Source: CAVTAE01 sp051649365
GTDB lineage: Bacteria; Deinococcota; Deinococci; Deinococcales; Trueperaceae
Length of the DNA: 12,767 bases
NCBI GenBank assembly: GCA_051649365.1
Contig: JBOFGY010000296.1
Coordinates: forward strand, 1-12,767
Reading direction: 5' to 3'
Shown here: positions 7,086 to 12,767 of the stretch, in pieces
Position numbering within the stretch: the first letter of the stretch is position 1
Layout of the letters: every line of letters starts with the position of its first letter
Notes under the pieces: generated by a model
What the model was told of the DNA's origin: nothing
Databases searched by the model: none
What the model saw: only the letters and a program-made list of their open reading frames with translations
Position numbers and translations under genes: made by a program

Positions 7086-7140
7086 ATCTTCGTCCTTTTT
7101 TGTTTTGCCTTCTCGTCCTTTTTGTACCCCTGTCCTCTGT
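7086..7140. repeat. Pyrimidine-rich direct repeats in a divergent promoter region
   Basis: On the plus strand, cttcgtcctttttt and ttctcgtcctttttgt are near copies about 22 bases apart, followed by cctgtcctctgtcc. The stretch lies between the divergent membrane-protein and UbiD genes. It may be slippage-derived or a binding region; no consensus is recognised. Confidence 0.4.
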
Positions 7141-7159
7141 CCGTAGAGCGTCAAAGCTC

Positions 7160-7165
7160 TATGCT
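7160..7165 (+). promoter_or_regulatory. Putative -10 box (TATGCT) of the UbiD-family gene, leaderless
   Basis: TATGCT is followed by 6 bases (AGAACC) and ATG 7172, with no Shine-Dalgarno between. A small hairpin, AGAGC / GCTCT (7145-7149 with 7156-7160), lies just upstream. No clear -35 box is seen. Confidence 0.45.
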
Positions 7166-7171
7166 AGAACC

Positions 7172-9025
7172 ATGTACACTGACCTGCACAGCTTTATCAC
7201 CGAATTAGAACGGCGCGGCGAACTTATCAGAATTAAAGAGAGTGTCTCCCATGACCTCGAGATTACCGAAATCGCCGACAGGCTCGTCAAAAAAAATGGC
7301 CCTGCACTCCTCTTTGAGAACGTACCCGGTAAAGCTTTCCCTCTCGTGATTGGTCTCTACGGCACACGCAAACGCATGGCCTTAGCCCTTGGTGTCGAGG
7401 ATTTAGATGATATCGGCAACCGCATCAAAAGCTTACTCGACGTAAAAGTCGGTGGCGGGCTTCTCGGTTTAGCATCAAATTTGCCAAAATTAAAAGAACT
7501 CGCGTCGTTGCCACCGAAGCGTGTGCGTACAGGCCCCGTGCAAGAAGTCGTGTGGCGCGGTGATGAAGTAGATTTGCACAAACTACCTGTGCTGAAATGT
7601 TGGCCTCAAGATGGTGGGCCGTTTGTCACACTGCCACTCGTTATTTCCAAAGACCCCGAAAACGGTGACTTAAATATTGGCATGTACCGAATGCAAGTCT
7701 TTGATAAAAACACGACAGGAATGCACTGGCAACGTCATAAAACAGGGGCGAAGCATTTAGAAAAAGCTAAAAAATTGGGCAAGCGTTTGGAAGTCGCTGT
7801 AGCTCTTGGTGGCGACCCTGCACTGACCTACGCAGCAACGGCACCGATTCCACCCATTCCAGGTATCAACGAATTTTCGATGACGGGTTTTTTGCGTGGT
7901 AAATCTATTGAACTCTGCAAAGGGATCACCGTTGACTTAGATGTTCCCGCCCACGCAGAATTTATTTTAGAAGGCTACGTTGATCCAAACGAAGACTGGC
8001 GTGTGGAAGGTCCCTTTGGCGACCACACAGGGTTTTATACCTTGCAAGATTTATATCCAGCTTTTCACGTCACCACGATTACCATGCGGCGCAACGCCGT
8101 TTATCCAGCAACGATTGTTGGGCGACCACCGATGGAAGATGCTTATCTTATTGAAGCAAGCGAACGAATTTTTTTAATTCCCGCACAGCTTATTTTGCCA
8201 GAAATGAAGGATTATCACATGCCACCTGCGGGCATCGCCCACAACTTGGTGAATGTGGTGATTGAAAAATCGTATCCAGGCCAAGCGTACAAAGTCGCCA
8301 ATGGTTTACTTGGTTTAGGCCAAATGATGTTTGCAAAAGCTTTGCTCGTCACCGATGAAAACGTAAAGCCACAACAGCATCTCGAGTTTTGGCGCACAGT
8401 GCTAAAAAACGCTGTACCAGGTAGAGATTCACAATTTGCGAAGGGCCCGACAGACGTTTTAGATCATAGCAGTCGCTCGTGGAGTTATGGCAGCAAACTC
8501 ATTCTCGATGGAACCATAAAACACAAAGAAGAAGGCGAAACAAACGCTTGGCAAGCTAATCTTGAACGCAGCGCAAACGATTTACCTAACCACGCAGAGA
8601 TTTTTGATCAACAGCAAATCAGCGGCGGCTTTTGGTTTATCACTACGAAGAAAACAAAAGCGAACCAAGGGCAACAGTTGGGTGAATGGGCTGCACGTCA
8701 AGCGCAGGCTAAAGGTGTCAAACTGATTGCTGTATTAGATCATGAAACAAATCCTCAAGATTTTGAAGACTGCATCTGGACGCTCCTCAACAACATTGAC
8801 CCCGAACGCGACGTGCAGGTTTTGCAAAACGTTGGAGGTGAAGCTGTCTTTGTTATGGACGGCACACCCAAACTCCCTGAAGAAGGCTTTCGCCGTGACT
8901 GGCCCGATAAAATTACAATGGATGAAAGTGTAAAACGCAAAGTAGATGTACTTATGCCCAAGTTAGGTTTAGAAACGTTTAATCGTCAGGTTGAGGTAGA
9001 GGATCGAGACGCTGTTCTAAGTTAA
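7172..9025 (+). CDS. ubiD: UbiD-family prenyl-FMN-dependent decarboxylase, probably menaquinone biosynthesis
   Basis: This 617-residue protein shows the UbiD/Fdc signature throughout. NIGMYRMQV (168-176) and HWQRHK (185-190) belong to the prenylated-FMN and metal site. EGPFGDHTGFY (279-289) carries the catalytic acidic residues in the form typical of bacterial UbiD. The family removes carboxyl groups from aromatic or unsaturated acids using prenyl-FMN made by a UbiX partner, which is not in this window. The length of about 600, longer than E. coli UbiD (about 500), and the C-terminal extension are like the menaquinone decarboxylases associated with the futalosine route. Menaquinone is therefore the likely pathway, but substrate cannot be read from sequence. 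ATG 7172 is preferred over an upstream in-frame ATG at 7100, which would add a 24-residue tail of low-complexity promoter sequence. The gene ends 4 bases from the stop of the convergent exported-protein gene. Only two CTCGAG sites occur in it. Confidence 0.92.
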   Translation: MYTDLHSFITELERRGELIRIKESVSHDLEITEIADRLVKKNGPALLFENVPGKAFPLVIGLYGTRKRMALALGVEDLDDIGNRIKSLLDVKVGGGLLGLASNLPKLKELASLPPKRVRTGPVQEVVWRGDEVDLHKLPVLKCWPQDGGPFVTLPLVISKDPENGDLNIGMYRMQVFDKNTTGMHWQRHKTGAKHLEKAKKLGKRLEVAVALGGDPALTYAATAPIPPIPGINEFSMTGFLRGKSIELCKGITVDLDVPAHAEFILEGYVDPNEDWRVEGPFGDHTGFYTLQDLYPAFHVTTITMRRNAVYPATIVGRPPMEDAYLIEASERIFLIPAQLILPEMKDYHMPPAGIAHNLVNVVIEKSYPGQAYKVANGLLGLGQMMFAKALLVTDENVKPQQHLEFWRTVLKNAVPGRDSQFAKGPTDVLDHSSRSWSYGSKLILDGTIKHKEEGETNAWQANLERSANDLPNHAEIFDQQQISGGFWFITTKKTKANQGQQLGEWAARQAQAKGVKLIAVLDHETNPQDFEDCIWTLLNNIDPERDVQVLQNVGGEAVFVMDGTPKLPEEGFRRDWPDKITMDESVKRKVDVLMPKLGLETFNRQVEVEDRDAVLS

Positions 9026-9029
9026 AACA

Positions 9030-9548
9030 TTACCGCTTTACGCCCTCCGCTTTTTGCTCCGAAAACATTGTATAAGCAAGTTGGTGCGTATTGTAACTGG
9101 ACTCTGCCAAGTAGAGCAGCTCGAGCCCCGTCTTTTTGTCATCTTTGCGCTCCGAGTAAAAGTTTCGTAAGGCACCTAGCCCAACATACAAGGCCCTAGT
9201 CGAAGTGATGAGATAAACCAAGTCATTGGGTATAGGCCGTTGTGCTTCGATGAGTTGCTCCTGGCGCAAATTGAGCGCGGTGAGTAACAGCACGACATCC
9301 CTCGAGCGCGTGTCGAGTTCTTGAATATTTGCGTCCGCGTCAAACTCGAGCGCGTCCCCTTGCGTTGTGCGAAGTTGAGCCTCGGCGGTGTCATAGGCTC
9401 CAAAGTACAGTAGCGTGCTCGTTTCAAAAAACCAAGGCCAGTTGACCTCGAGGGGTTCTTGAGCTTGGGCTGCACTCGACAAAACAACCAGCAAGGTTAT
9501 GGTGCGAACGTACCTAGTATTACGAACGTACCTAGTATTAAAGGTCAT
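9030..9548 (-). CDS. Small exported protein of unknown function with a duplicated signal-peptide N-region
   Basis: This is a 172-residue protein. The N-terminus is a signal peptide: a basic n-region (MTFNTRYVRNTRYVRT), a hydrophobic core (ITLLVVLSSA) and an AQA/QE cleavage site after residue 29. The mature part, about 143 residues, is acidic to neutral and helix-rich, with no cysteines or recognisable motif. Segments such as STLLYFGAYDTAEAQL and LIEAQRPIPNDLVYLITSTRALYVGLGALR could form paired helices, but I cannot name a family. ATG 9548 is supported by AAAGGA six bases upstream. NTRYVR is repeated twice because of an 18-bp tandem duplication. Four CTCGAG sites lie within this short gene. 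It is convergent with the UbiD gene, so their 3' ends should overlap as transcripts. Confidence 0.8.
   Translation of the reverse strand: MTFNTRYVRNTRYVRTITLLVVLSSAAQAQEPLEVNWPWFFETSTLLYFGAYDTAEAQLRTTQGDALEFDADANIQELDTRSRDVVLLLTALNLRQEQLIEAQRPIPNDLVYLITSTRALYVGLGALRNFYSERKDDKKTGLELLYLAESSYNTHQLAYTMFSEQKAEGVKR
9505..9540. repeat. Perfect 18-bp tandem duplication within the signal-peptide coding region
   Basis: The unit cgaacgtacctagtatta occurs twice without mismatch (9505-9522 and 9523-9540). On the minus strand it encodes NTRYVR twice, in frame, just before the hydrophobic core. Absence of mismatches suggests a recent slippage event, and copy number may vary between strains. Confidence 0.85.
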
Positions 9549-9554
9549 GCGTGT

Positions 9555-9560
9555 TCCTTT
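9555..9560 (-). promoter_or_regulatory. Shine-Dalgarno AAAGGA of the exported-protein gene
   Basis: Minus-strand AAAGGA lies 6 bases before ATG 9548 and supports that start over starts inside the signal peptide. A small stem, CGAGG / CCTCG (9563-9567 with 9574-9578), sits just upstream and includes a CTCGAG site. Confidence 0.6.
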
Positions 9561-10078
9561 CTCGAGGCCAAAACCTCGCGCTAACCCCTGACCGTACCAC
9601 AGCGCAGCAAAAAACGCTTGCGTCCAAAATGGAGCTTTGTTATAAATTCAGCTAAGCTTATTCACCACCAAGGCACAAAGACACAAAGAAGTTTAAGCAA
9701 AGGGCTTCTTCCTTCTTTGAAGCCTCTAGTCCCAAAATTAGGACACCCCATCAAAAAAACTATATGCACGACAACGCTTCATTAACGTAACCACGCTGTT
9801 ACAGTCAAAAGAACGCCCTATTCCTTAAGTAACGTCAAACCTTGGTTTTAGGAAAATATCTAGCATTTCTTGCTTGTTTTTCTTCGTGCCTTTGTTGCTT
9901 CGCATAACTTTGTACTGTCTTTGTGATGAAATTTTTAGTCTTGACGTGTACTAAGAATTTCTTTGCAAATTACACAACTGGAGCAAAAGCTAACATCCTT
10001 AAAATCTGCCTAAGCTGTGGACGACAGAAAACCTTGTAATTATCGTGCCGTGTCTGCCTTTTTCTCCAACTTTTGCGT
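9561..10078. other. Intergenic region without a gene, holding degenerate interspersed repeats
   Basis: No coding frame with convincing composition is present on either strand. At 9661-9691 the plus strand carries caccaaggcacaaagacac, a motif seen in dispersed repeats of many bacteria. A diverged copy in inverse orientation lies at about 9877-9932 (cttcgtgcctttg and gtctttgtgatgaa). The terminal 15 bases of the two copies match at 12 positions. Between them are a small hairpin (GGCTTC 9703-9708 with GAAGCC 9719-9724) and AT-rich DNA. TTGACG at 9941 resembles a -35 box but no good -10 box follows. The region separates divergent genes, and the mreD promoter is at its right end. Confidence 0.55.
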
Positions 10079-10084
10079 TACACT
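10079..10084 (+). promoter_or_regulatory. Putative -10 box (TACACT) of mreD, leaderless
   Basis: TACACT is followed by 7 bases (ACACGCG) and ATG 10092. Hexamer and spacing are identical to those before the chosen uppS start. No Shine-Dalgarno and no clear -35 box are seen. Confidence 0.45.
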
Positions 10085-10091
10085 ACACGCG

Positions 10092-10589
10092 ATGCGCTTT
10101 CGCTTGTTTGTGTTTTATTTTCTTTTGCTCGTGATTCAGGGATTTTTAGGAGCACTGCTCGCGCCCTGGCCAGCCCCCGACCTCTTTTTACTTGCCCTTA
10201 TGACGCTTATGTGGCGTTTACAAGCCTGGCAGCTGGTCTTAGCAGGGTACGGCATCGGCTTATTTCAAGACCTCATCGGTCACGGTGAATGGGGTATTCA
10301 TGCTTTTGGTTTAGCGGGTGCAGCTATGGTGACATCTTTGCTGCGCGCCCAACTAAGCCAGCGCGGTCTACTCACGCGCTCCTTACTTTTTGCCGCAGCC
10401 TTCTTGGGAAAATGGCTTGCCATCACACCTTTTGTCTTGTGGCAAACTGGAACGGTTAGCAGCTTAGAATCCATTCTCGAGGTCATGCCCACCGAATTCT
10501 TTCTCACCTTACTTGCCAGTCTCATCGTGCTGCCCTGGGGTGACGCGCTCATGGAGCGCACACTGCTCGTCCGCCGCAATGACGTGTGA
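10092..10589 (+). CDS. mreD: Rod shape-determining membrane protein MreD
   Basis: This 165-residue protein has about five membrane segments, is of normal MreD size, and contains the family feature GYGIGLFQDLIGHGEWGIHAFGLA (around residues 54-77). MreD is an integral inner-membrane component of the elongasome that works with MreC, MreB, RodA and PBP2 in lateral peptidoglycan synthesis. ATG 10092 is preferred because the hydrophobic N-terminus (RFRLFVFYFLLLVIQGF) begins there and a TACACT box sits 7 bases before it. An upstream in-frame ATG at 10017 would add a non-hydrophobic 25-residue tail. mrdA follows 134 bases downstream, the usual partner. mreB and mreC, normally just upstream, are absent; a repeat-rich gap and unrelated genes are there instead. 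Confidence 0.88.
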   Translation: MRFRLFVFYFLLLVIQGFLGALLAPWPAPDLFLLALMTLMWRLQAWQLVLAGYGIGLFQDLIGHGEWGIHAFGLAGAAMVTSLLRAQLSQRGLLTRSLLFAAAFLGKWLAITPFVLWQTGTVSSLESILEVMPTEFFLTLLASLIVLPWGDALMERTLLVRRNDV

Positions 10590-10590
10590 A

Positions 10591-10647
10591 AGCAAGAGGA
10601 AAGAGATAAGGAGAATGAAAAGAAATGCTATCTCCTTCCTCCTTGCT
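10591..10647. repeat. Long imperfect hairpin between mreD and mrdA
   Basis: The purine-rich arm AGCAAGAGGAAAGAGATA (10591-10608) pairs with TATCTCCTTCCTCCTTGCT (10629-10647), with one bulge and one G-T or mismatch position, around a 20-base loop. It begins one base after the mreD stop region. There is no U-tract after it, so an attenuator, processing or stability element, or a dispersed repeat, fits better than a plain intrinsic terminator. Confidence 0.55.
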
Positions 10648-10682
10648 CCTGACATGTAAGAATTTGCAATCTACTCCGCGTG

Positions 10683-10715
10683 TACATGGTGTATAACTTT
10701 ACATGGTGTATAACT
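10683..10715 (+). promoter_or_regulatory. Duplicated promoter-like element upstream of mrdA
   Basis: tacatggtgtataact occurs twice perfectly (10683-10698 and 10700-10715) with a period of 17. Each copy contains TGTATAAC, an extended -10-like sequence. The second TATAAC ends 9 bases before ATG 10724, so its transcript would be leaderless or nearly so; the first would start about 17 bases earlier. No good -35 box is seen. It suggests that mrdA can be transcribed apart from mreD. Confidence 0.45.
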
Positions 10716-10723
10716 AAACCAAG

Positions 10724-12532
10724 ATGATTGCCAAAATCCGCACCCTCGTTGCGATTGTGTTTACTGTCCTCGTGATTTTTGCGGGACGGCTCGTTTATTT
10801 GCAAGTCGTGCTTGCGGATGATATGCGCGCCCTGAGCGAACAAAACGTGCGGGTGGAAAAACGCCTCAGCCCCTTGCGCGGCAAAATTTTAGCTCGAGAC
10901 GGCACCATTCTCGCGGATAACCGCATCGCTTGGGATTTGCGCTACTGGGGCGGCGAGATTAAAAACTGGGATAAGCTCGCGTTTTTACTAAAGCTCAAAG
11001 AGAAACCCTTGGGGCCCGAGTACAGCGACCCTGAACAAGCCCAGTTTGGTAGCATCGCCGCGTATAACATTCCTGACGATCTCGTTTCTGCCGTCGAGGA
11101 GTTAGTAGCAGGTCAAGAGAATTTATACTTGCGTGAACGGCTCGAGCGCACCTACCCCACGAACCTAGCCGCGCAAGTTGTTGGTTACACCCAAGAATCC
11201 AAGGGCCGCTTTCCTAATTATGCCCTCAATGAAAATGTCGGAGTCATGGGCATTGAAGAGAGCTATCAAACAGAACTGTTTGGTCTGCCTGGCAAGGTAA
11301 GAGTGCATGTAGATAATCACAACACGCCGCTAAGCCAAGACATCATCGTGGACGCACAACCTGGGGAGGACATCATCCTGACACTCGACCCAAATGTTCA
11401 GCGCATTGCTGAGGATGCCCTTAAAAATGCACTGCCCTATGTCAATGATGCTAGAGCTAAACGCAATCTTCCCCCAGAAGAAATCGTGCGTGGAGCTTTG
11501 GTTGCAATGAATCCCAAAACAGGTGAAATTCTGGCCATGGCCAGTGCGCCCACCTTTGACCAAAATATTTTTACGCGTCGCCCCAGCGATCCAAAAAAAG
11601 TCAGCGCACTCCTCAATGACAACACAAACTTACCTATGTCAAACCGTTCGCTCGAGGCTTTCCCACCTGCTTCAACCTTCAAACTTATCACGAGCTCGAC
11701 GCTTGTTGAAGGTGGCTTTGTGCGCCCAGAAGACCGCTTTTCTTGTTCGGCTTACATGACCTACGGCGGACGACAATGGAAAAACTGGTCGTATCCATCC
11801 CACCGCGGCAACTACGACACCATTGATGCGATTGCAGATAGCTGCAACACCTATTACTGGCGTGCCGTCATGTCCACCCCGAATTTTCAGAACGGCTGGG
11901 CTGACTTCGCAGAAGCCCTCGTAGGAAGAGCACGTGAATTTGGCTTTGGTGAACCTGTCGGTATTGGTCTTATTGAAGAAAAAGCGGGCCGTGTACCCGA
12001 TGACACCTGGTCACGTGACTATCACGATTACGCTTGGCGACCTGGTGACACCCTCAATATCTCAATTGGGCAAGGTGACGCGCTCGCCACACCGATTCAA
12101 GATTTGCAAATGGTCTCAACCATTGCGCTTAACGGTAGACAAGTCAAACCTCACTTAGTCAAAGCGGTTGGTGATGTCATTGCTGAAGTTCCTGAAAAAC
12201 AAATTGCTGGTGTCTATTGGGATGTACTAAAAACAGGGATGCGCCACATGATTACCGATTATGGCAGTGCTAGATATCTAGGTCCGAGTGCGTTTCCTAT
12301 CACGGTTGCGGGAAAAACAGGAACCGCTCAAAATGCCAAAAGCTATACGCAGGACGGTTACGACCACGTTTGGTTCACAGGTTTTGCACCAATGGAAGAC
12401 CCAGAAATTGCGGTTGTGGTTTTCGTTGAACATGGAGATAAAAGCACGGCAGTTGCTGTACCCACTGCTCGAGATTTTTTGAAAGCTTATTTTGAACTTC
12501 AGGATGAACCCGCAGTGACAGCAAGTAATTAA
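10724..12532 (+). CDS. mrdA: Penicillin-binding protein 2, elongasome transpeptidase
   Basis: This 602-residue class B penicillin-binding protein cross-links peptidoglycan during cell elongation, anchored in the inner membrane with the enzyme domain outside. It has one N-terminal membrane helix (about 7-29), then the dimerisation/pedestal region with SPLRGKILARDGTILADN (49-66) and VVGYTQ...GVMGIEESYQTELFG (152-187). The transpeptidase domain carries all three active-site motifs: STFK (S317 nucleophile, K320), SCN (373-375) and KTGT (531-534). Length is normal for PBP2. The gene follows mreD, which fixes the assignment as PBP2 rather than a division PBP3. Translation starts at ATG 10724 directly after a duplicated -10-like element; no Shine-Dalgarno is seen. 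It is followed by a GGGGC/GCCCC hairpin and then an insertion sequence end. Confidence 0.94.
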   Translation: MIAKIRTLVAIVFTVLVIFAGRLVYLQVVLADDMRALSEQNVRVEKRLSPLRGKILARDGTILADNRIAWDLRYWGGEIKNWDKLAFLLKLKEKPLGPEYSDPEQAQFGSIAAYNIPDDLVSAVEELVAGQENLYLRERLERTYPTNLAAQVVGYTQESKGRFPNYALNENVGVMGIEESYQTELFGLPGKVRVHVDNHNTPLSQDIIVDAQPGEDIILTLDPNVQRIAEDALKNALPYVNDARAKRNLPPEEIVRGALVAMNPKTGEILAMASAPTFDQNIFTRRPSDPKKVSALLNDNTNLPMSNRSLEAFPPASTFKLITSSTLVEGGFVRPEDRFSCSAYMTYGGRQWKNWSYPSHRGNYDTIDAIADSCNTYYWRAVMSTPNFQNGWADFAEALVGRAREFGFGEPVGIGLIEEKAGRVPDDTWSRDYHDYAWRPGDTLNISIGQGDALATPIQDLQMVSTIALNGRQVKPHLVKAVGDVIAEVPEKQIAGVYWDVLKTGMRHMITDYGSARYLGPSAFPITVAGKTGTAQNAKSYTQDGYDHVWFTGFAPMEDPEIAVVVFVEHGDKSTAVAVPTARDFLKAYFELQDEPAVTASN

Positions 12533-12602
12533 ACTTAATTGAAAACGTTGTAAAGCTCGAGCCTTACATCTATGGCAGGGTCATGAAGTGTTTCTGTGTA
12601 GC

Positions 12603-12620
12603 AAGGGGCCGAAGCCCCTT
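12603..12620 (+). terminator. Possible terminator after mrdA
   Basis: AAGGGGC, loop CGAA, GCCCCTT forms a perfect 7-bp stem 70 bases after the mrdA stop, followed by ATTG rather than a run of T. A second small palindrome (TATTG-AAA-CAATA, 12620-12632) adjoins it. It is plausible as a weak intrinsic terminator or part of the insertion-sequence target. Confidence 0.45.
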
Positions 12621-12631
12621 ATTGAAACAAT

Positions 12632-12767
12632 AGACATCTTGCGAAATCACCGAAAGTAGCGTTTTATGAAGGAATGCAGACGAAACACGGGAGCTACATT
12701 GGGCTCAAGAAGCTCAACAGGAAGCAGTTCAAACGCTTCGTCGGGGTAACGTGAAAGGTGTTCAAAC
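12632..12767 (+). mobile_element. Left end of an IS5-like insertion sequence, running off the window
   Basis: agacatcttgcgaaat at 12632-12647 looks like an IS terminal inverted repeat of the kind seen in IS4/IS5-type elements, and a transposase-like start codon follows 42 bases later at 12674. The other end is outside the window, so the inverted repeat and any target duplication cannot be confirmed. Confidence 0.45.
12674..12767 (+). pseudogene. Transposase N-terminus (IS5-like) interrupted by an in-frame TGA
   Basis: From ATG 12674 the frame reads MQTKHGSYIGLKKLNRKQF (residues 1-19), then KRFVGVT, stop (TGA 12752-12754), KVFK to the window edge. The pattern (Y..L..L....FKR..GV.R..F) is that of the N-terminal helix region of IS5-type DDE transposases, where an Arg would stand at the stop position; CGA to TGA explains it by one change. 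TGA ends at least two other genes here (the small membrane protein and mreD), so it is not a sense codon in this genome. A decayed element is the simplest reading. Confidence 0.45.

Larger units (their letters stand above)
24..12561. repeat. Highly iterated palindrome CTCGAG, 31 copies dispersed across the window
   Basis: By hand count CTCGAG starts at 24, 911, 1001, 1490, 1730, 1833, 2179, 3018, 3814, 3844, 4081, 4554, 5290, 5471, 5912, 6230, 6269, 7063, 7256, 8381, 9120, 9301, 9345, 9447, 9561, 10476, 10893, 11141, 11651, 12468 and 12556. Random expectation for a hexamer in this length is about 3. Copies lie in genes on both strands, in all reading frames and in intergenic DNA, and the flanking base is mostly G or C. 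Density is highest in the glycan fusion gene (9), the GTPase (6) and the 519-base exported-protein gene (4). Confidence 0.85.

Noticed and set aside
7059..7154. N-terminal extension of the small membrane protein from TTG 7154
   Set aside because: It would be a Lys/Arg-rich low-complexity tail from the same divergent promoter region, with a poor start codon and no Shine-Dalgarno.
7100..7171. Upstream in-frame extension of the UbiD protein (24 residues)
   Set aside because: It is encoded by pyrimidine-repeat promoter sequence; family members begin near MYTDLHSFI, and the -10 box lies inside the extension.
9661..9691. Short A-rich repeats (aaggcac, aaagacac, aaagaag) as a CRISPR array
   Set aside because: The units are only 7-8 bases, adjacent and imperfect, with no spacers.
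9941..9975. TTGACG as a -35 box upstream of mreD
   Set aside because: No acceptable -10 hexamer occurs 16-18 bases downstream, and mreD has a better placed TACACT next to its ATG.
12752..12754. TGA read as a sense codon (recoding)
   Set aside because: TGA serves as the stop for mreD and the small membrane protein, so decay of an insertion-sequence gene is simpler.

Overview
The window looks like chromosome from a bacterium with moderate GC (by eye a little under half). My best guess at the lineage is Deinococcota (Deinococcus-Thermus) or a relative. Three things point there: an undecaprenyl-diphosphate synthase of the NRRF / RTSGEVRLSGFLLW type, a long UbiD decarboxylase of the kind linked to futalosine-route menaquinone synthesis, and several genes with a TANNNT -10 box only 6-8 bases before the start codon, the leaderless-mRNA layout well known in Deinococcus. 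No rRNA, tRNA, CRISPR array or phage gene was seen.

Layout. 1-508 (minus) is the N-terminal part of an M32 carboxypeptidase (Taq type), cut by the left edge. 773-2503 (plus) is a membrane-anchored dynamin-like GTPase. A perfect GC-rich palindrome at 2515-2541 separates it from the convergent minus-strand block 7058-2539. In transcription order that block holds a four-helix membrane protein, a decayed N-terminal fragment of an aldo/keto reductase, a 1028-residue fusion of an O-antigen ligase/polymerase-like protein with a polyprenyl-phosphate sugar-1-phosphate transferase, and uppS. 7172-9025 (plus) is the UbiD-family decarboxylase, ending 4 bases from a convergent gene for a small exported protein (9548-9030). 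After about 540 bases without a gene, which contain degenerate interspersed repeats, come mreD (10092) and mrdA/PBP2 (10724-12532). The right edge enters an IS5-like insertion sequence whose transposase frame is broken by an in-frame TGA.

Theme. Much of the window concerns the cell envelope: lipid carrier synthesis (UppS), priming and polymerisation or ligation of a surface glycan (the fusion), peptidoglycan elongation (MreD, PBP2) and membrane remodelling (dynamin-like protein). UbiD fits respiratory quinone synthesis.

Most unusual signals. (1) The palindrome CTCGAG occurs 31 times by hand count where about 3 are expected by chance, spread through genes and intergenic DNA like a HIP1-type iterated palindrome. 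(2) The ligase/priming-transferase fusion carries a lectin-like domain inside its extracytoplasmic loop. (3) The fusion's promoter and start codon lie inside the remains of a dead aldo/keto reductase gene. (4) There are several recent perfect tandem duplications in control regions and in a signal peptide.
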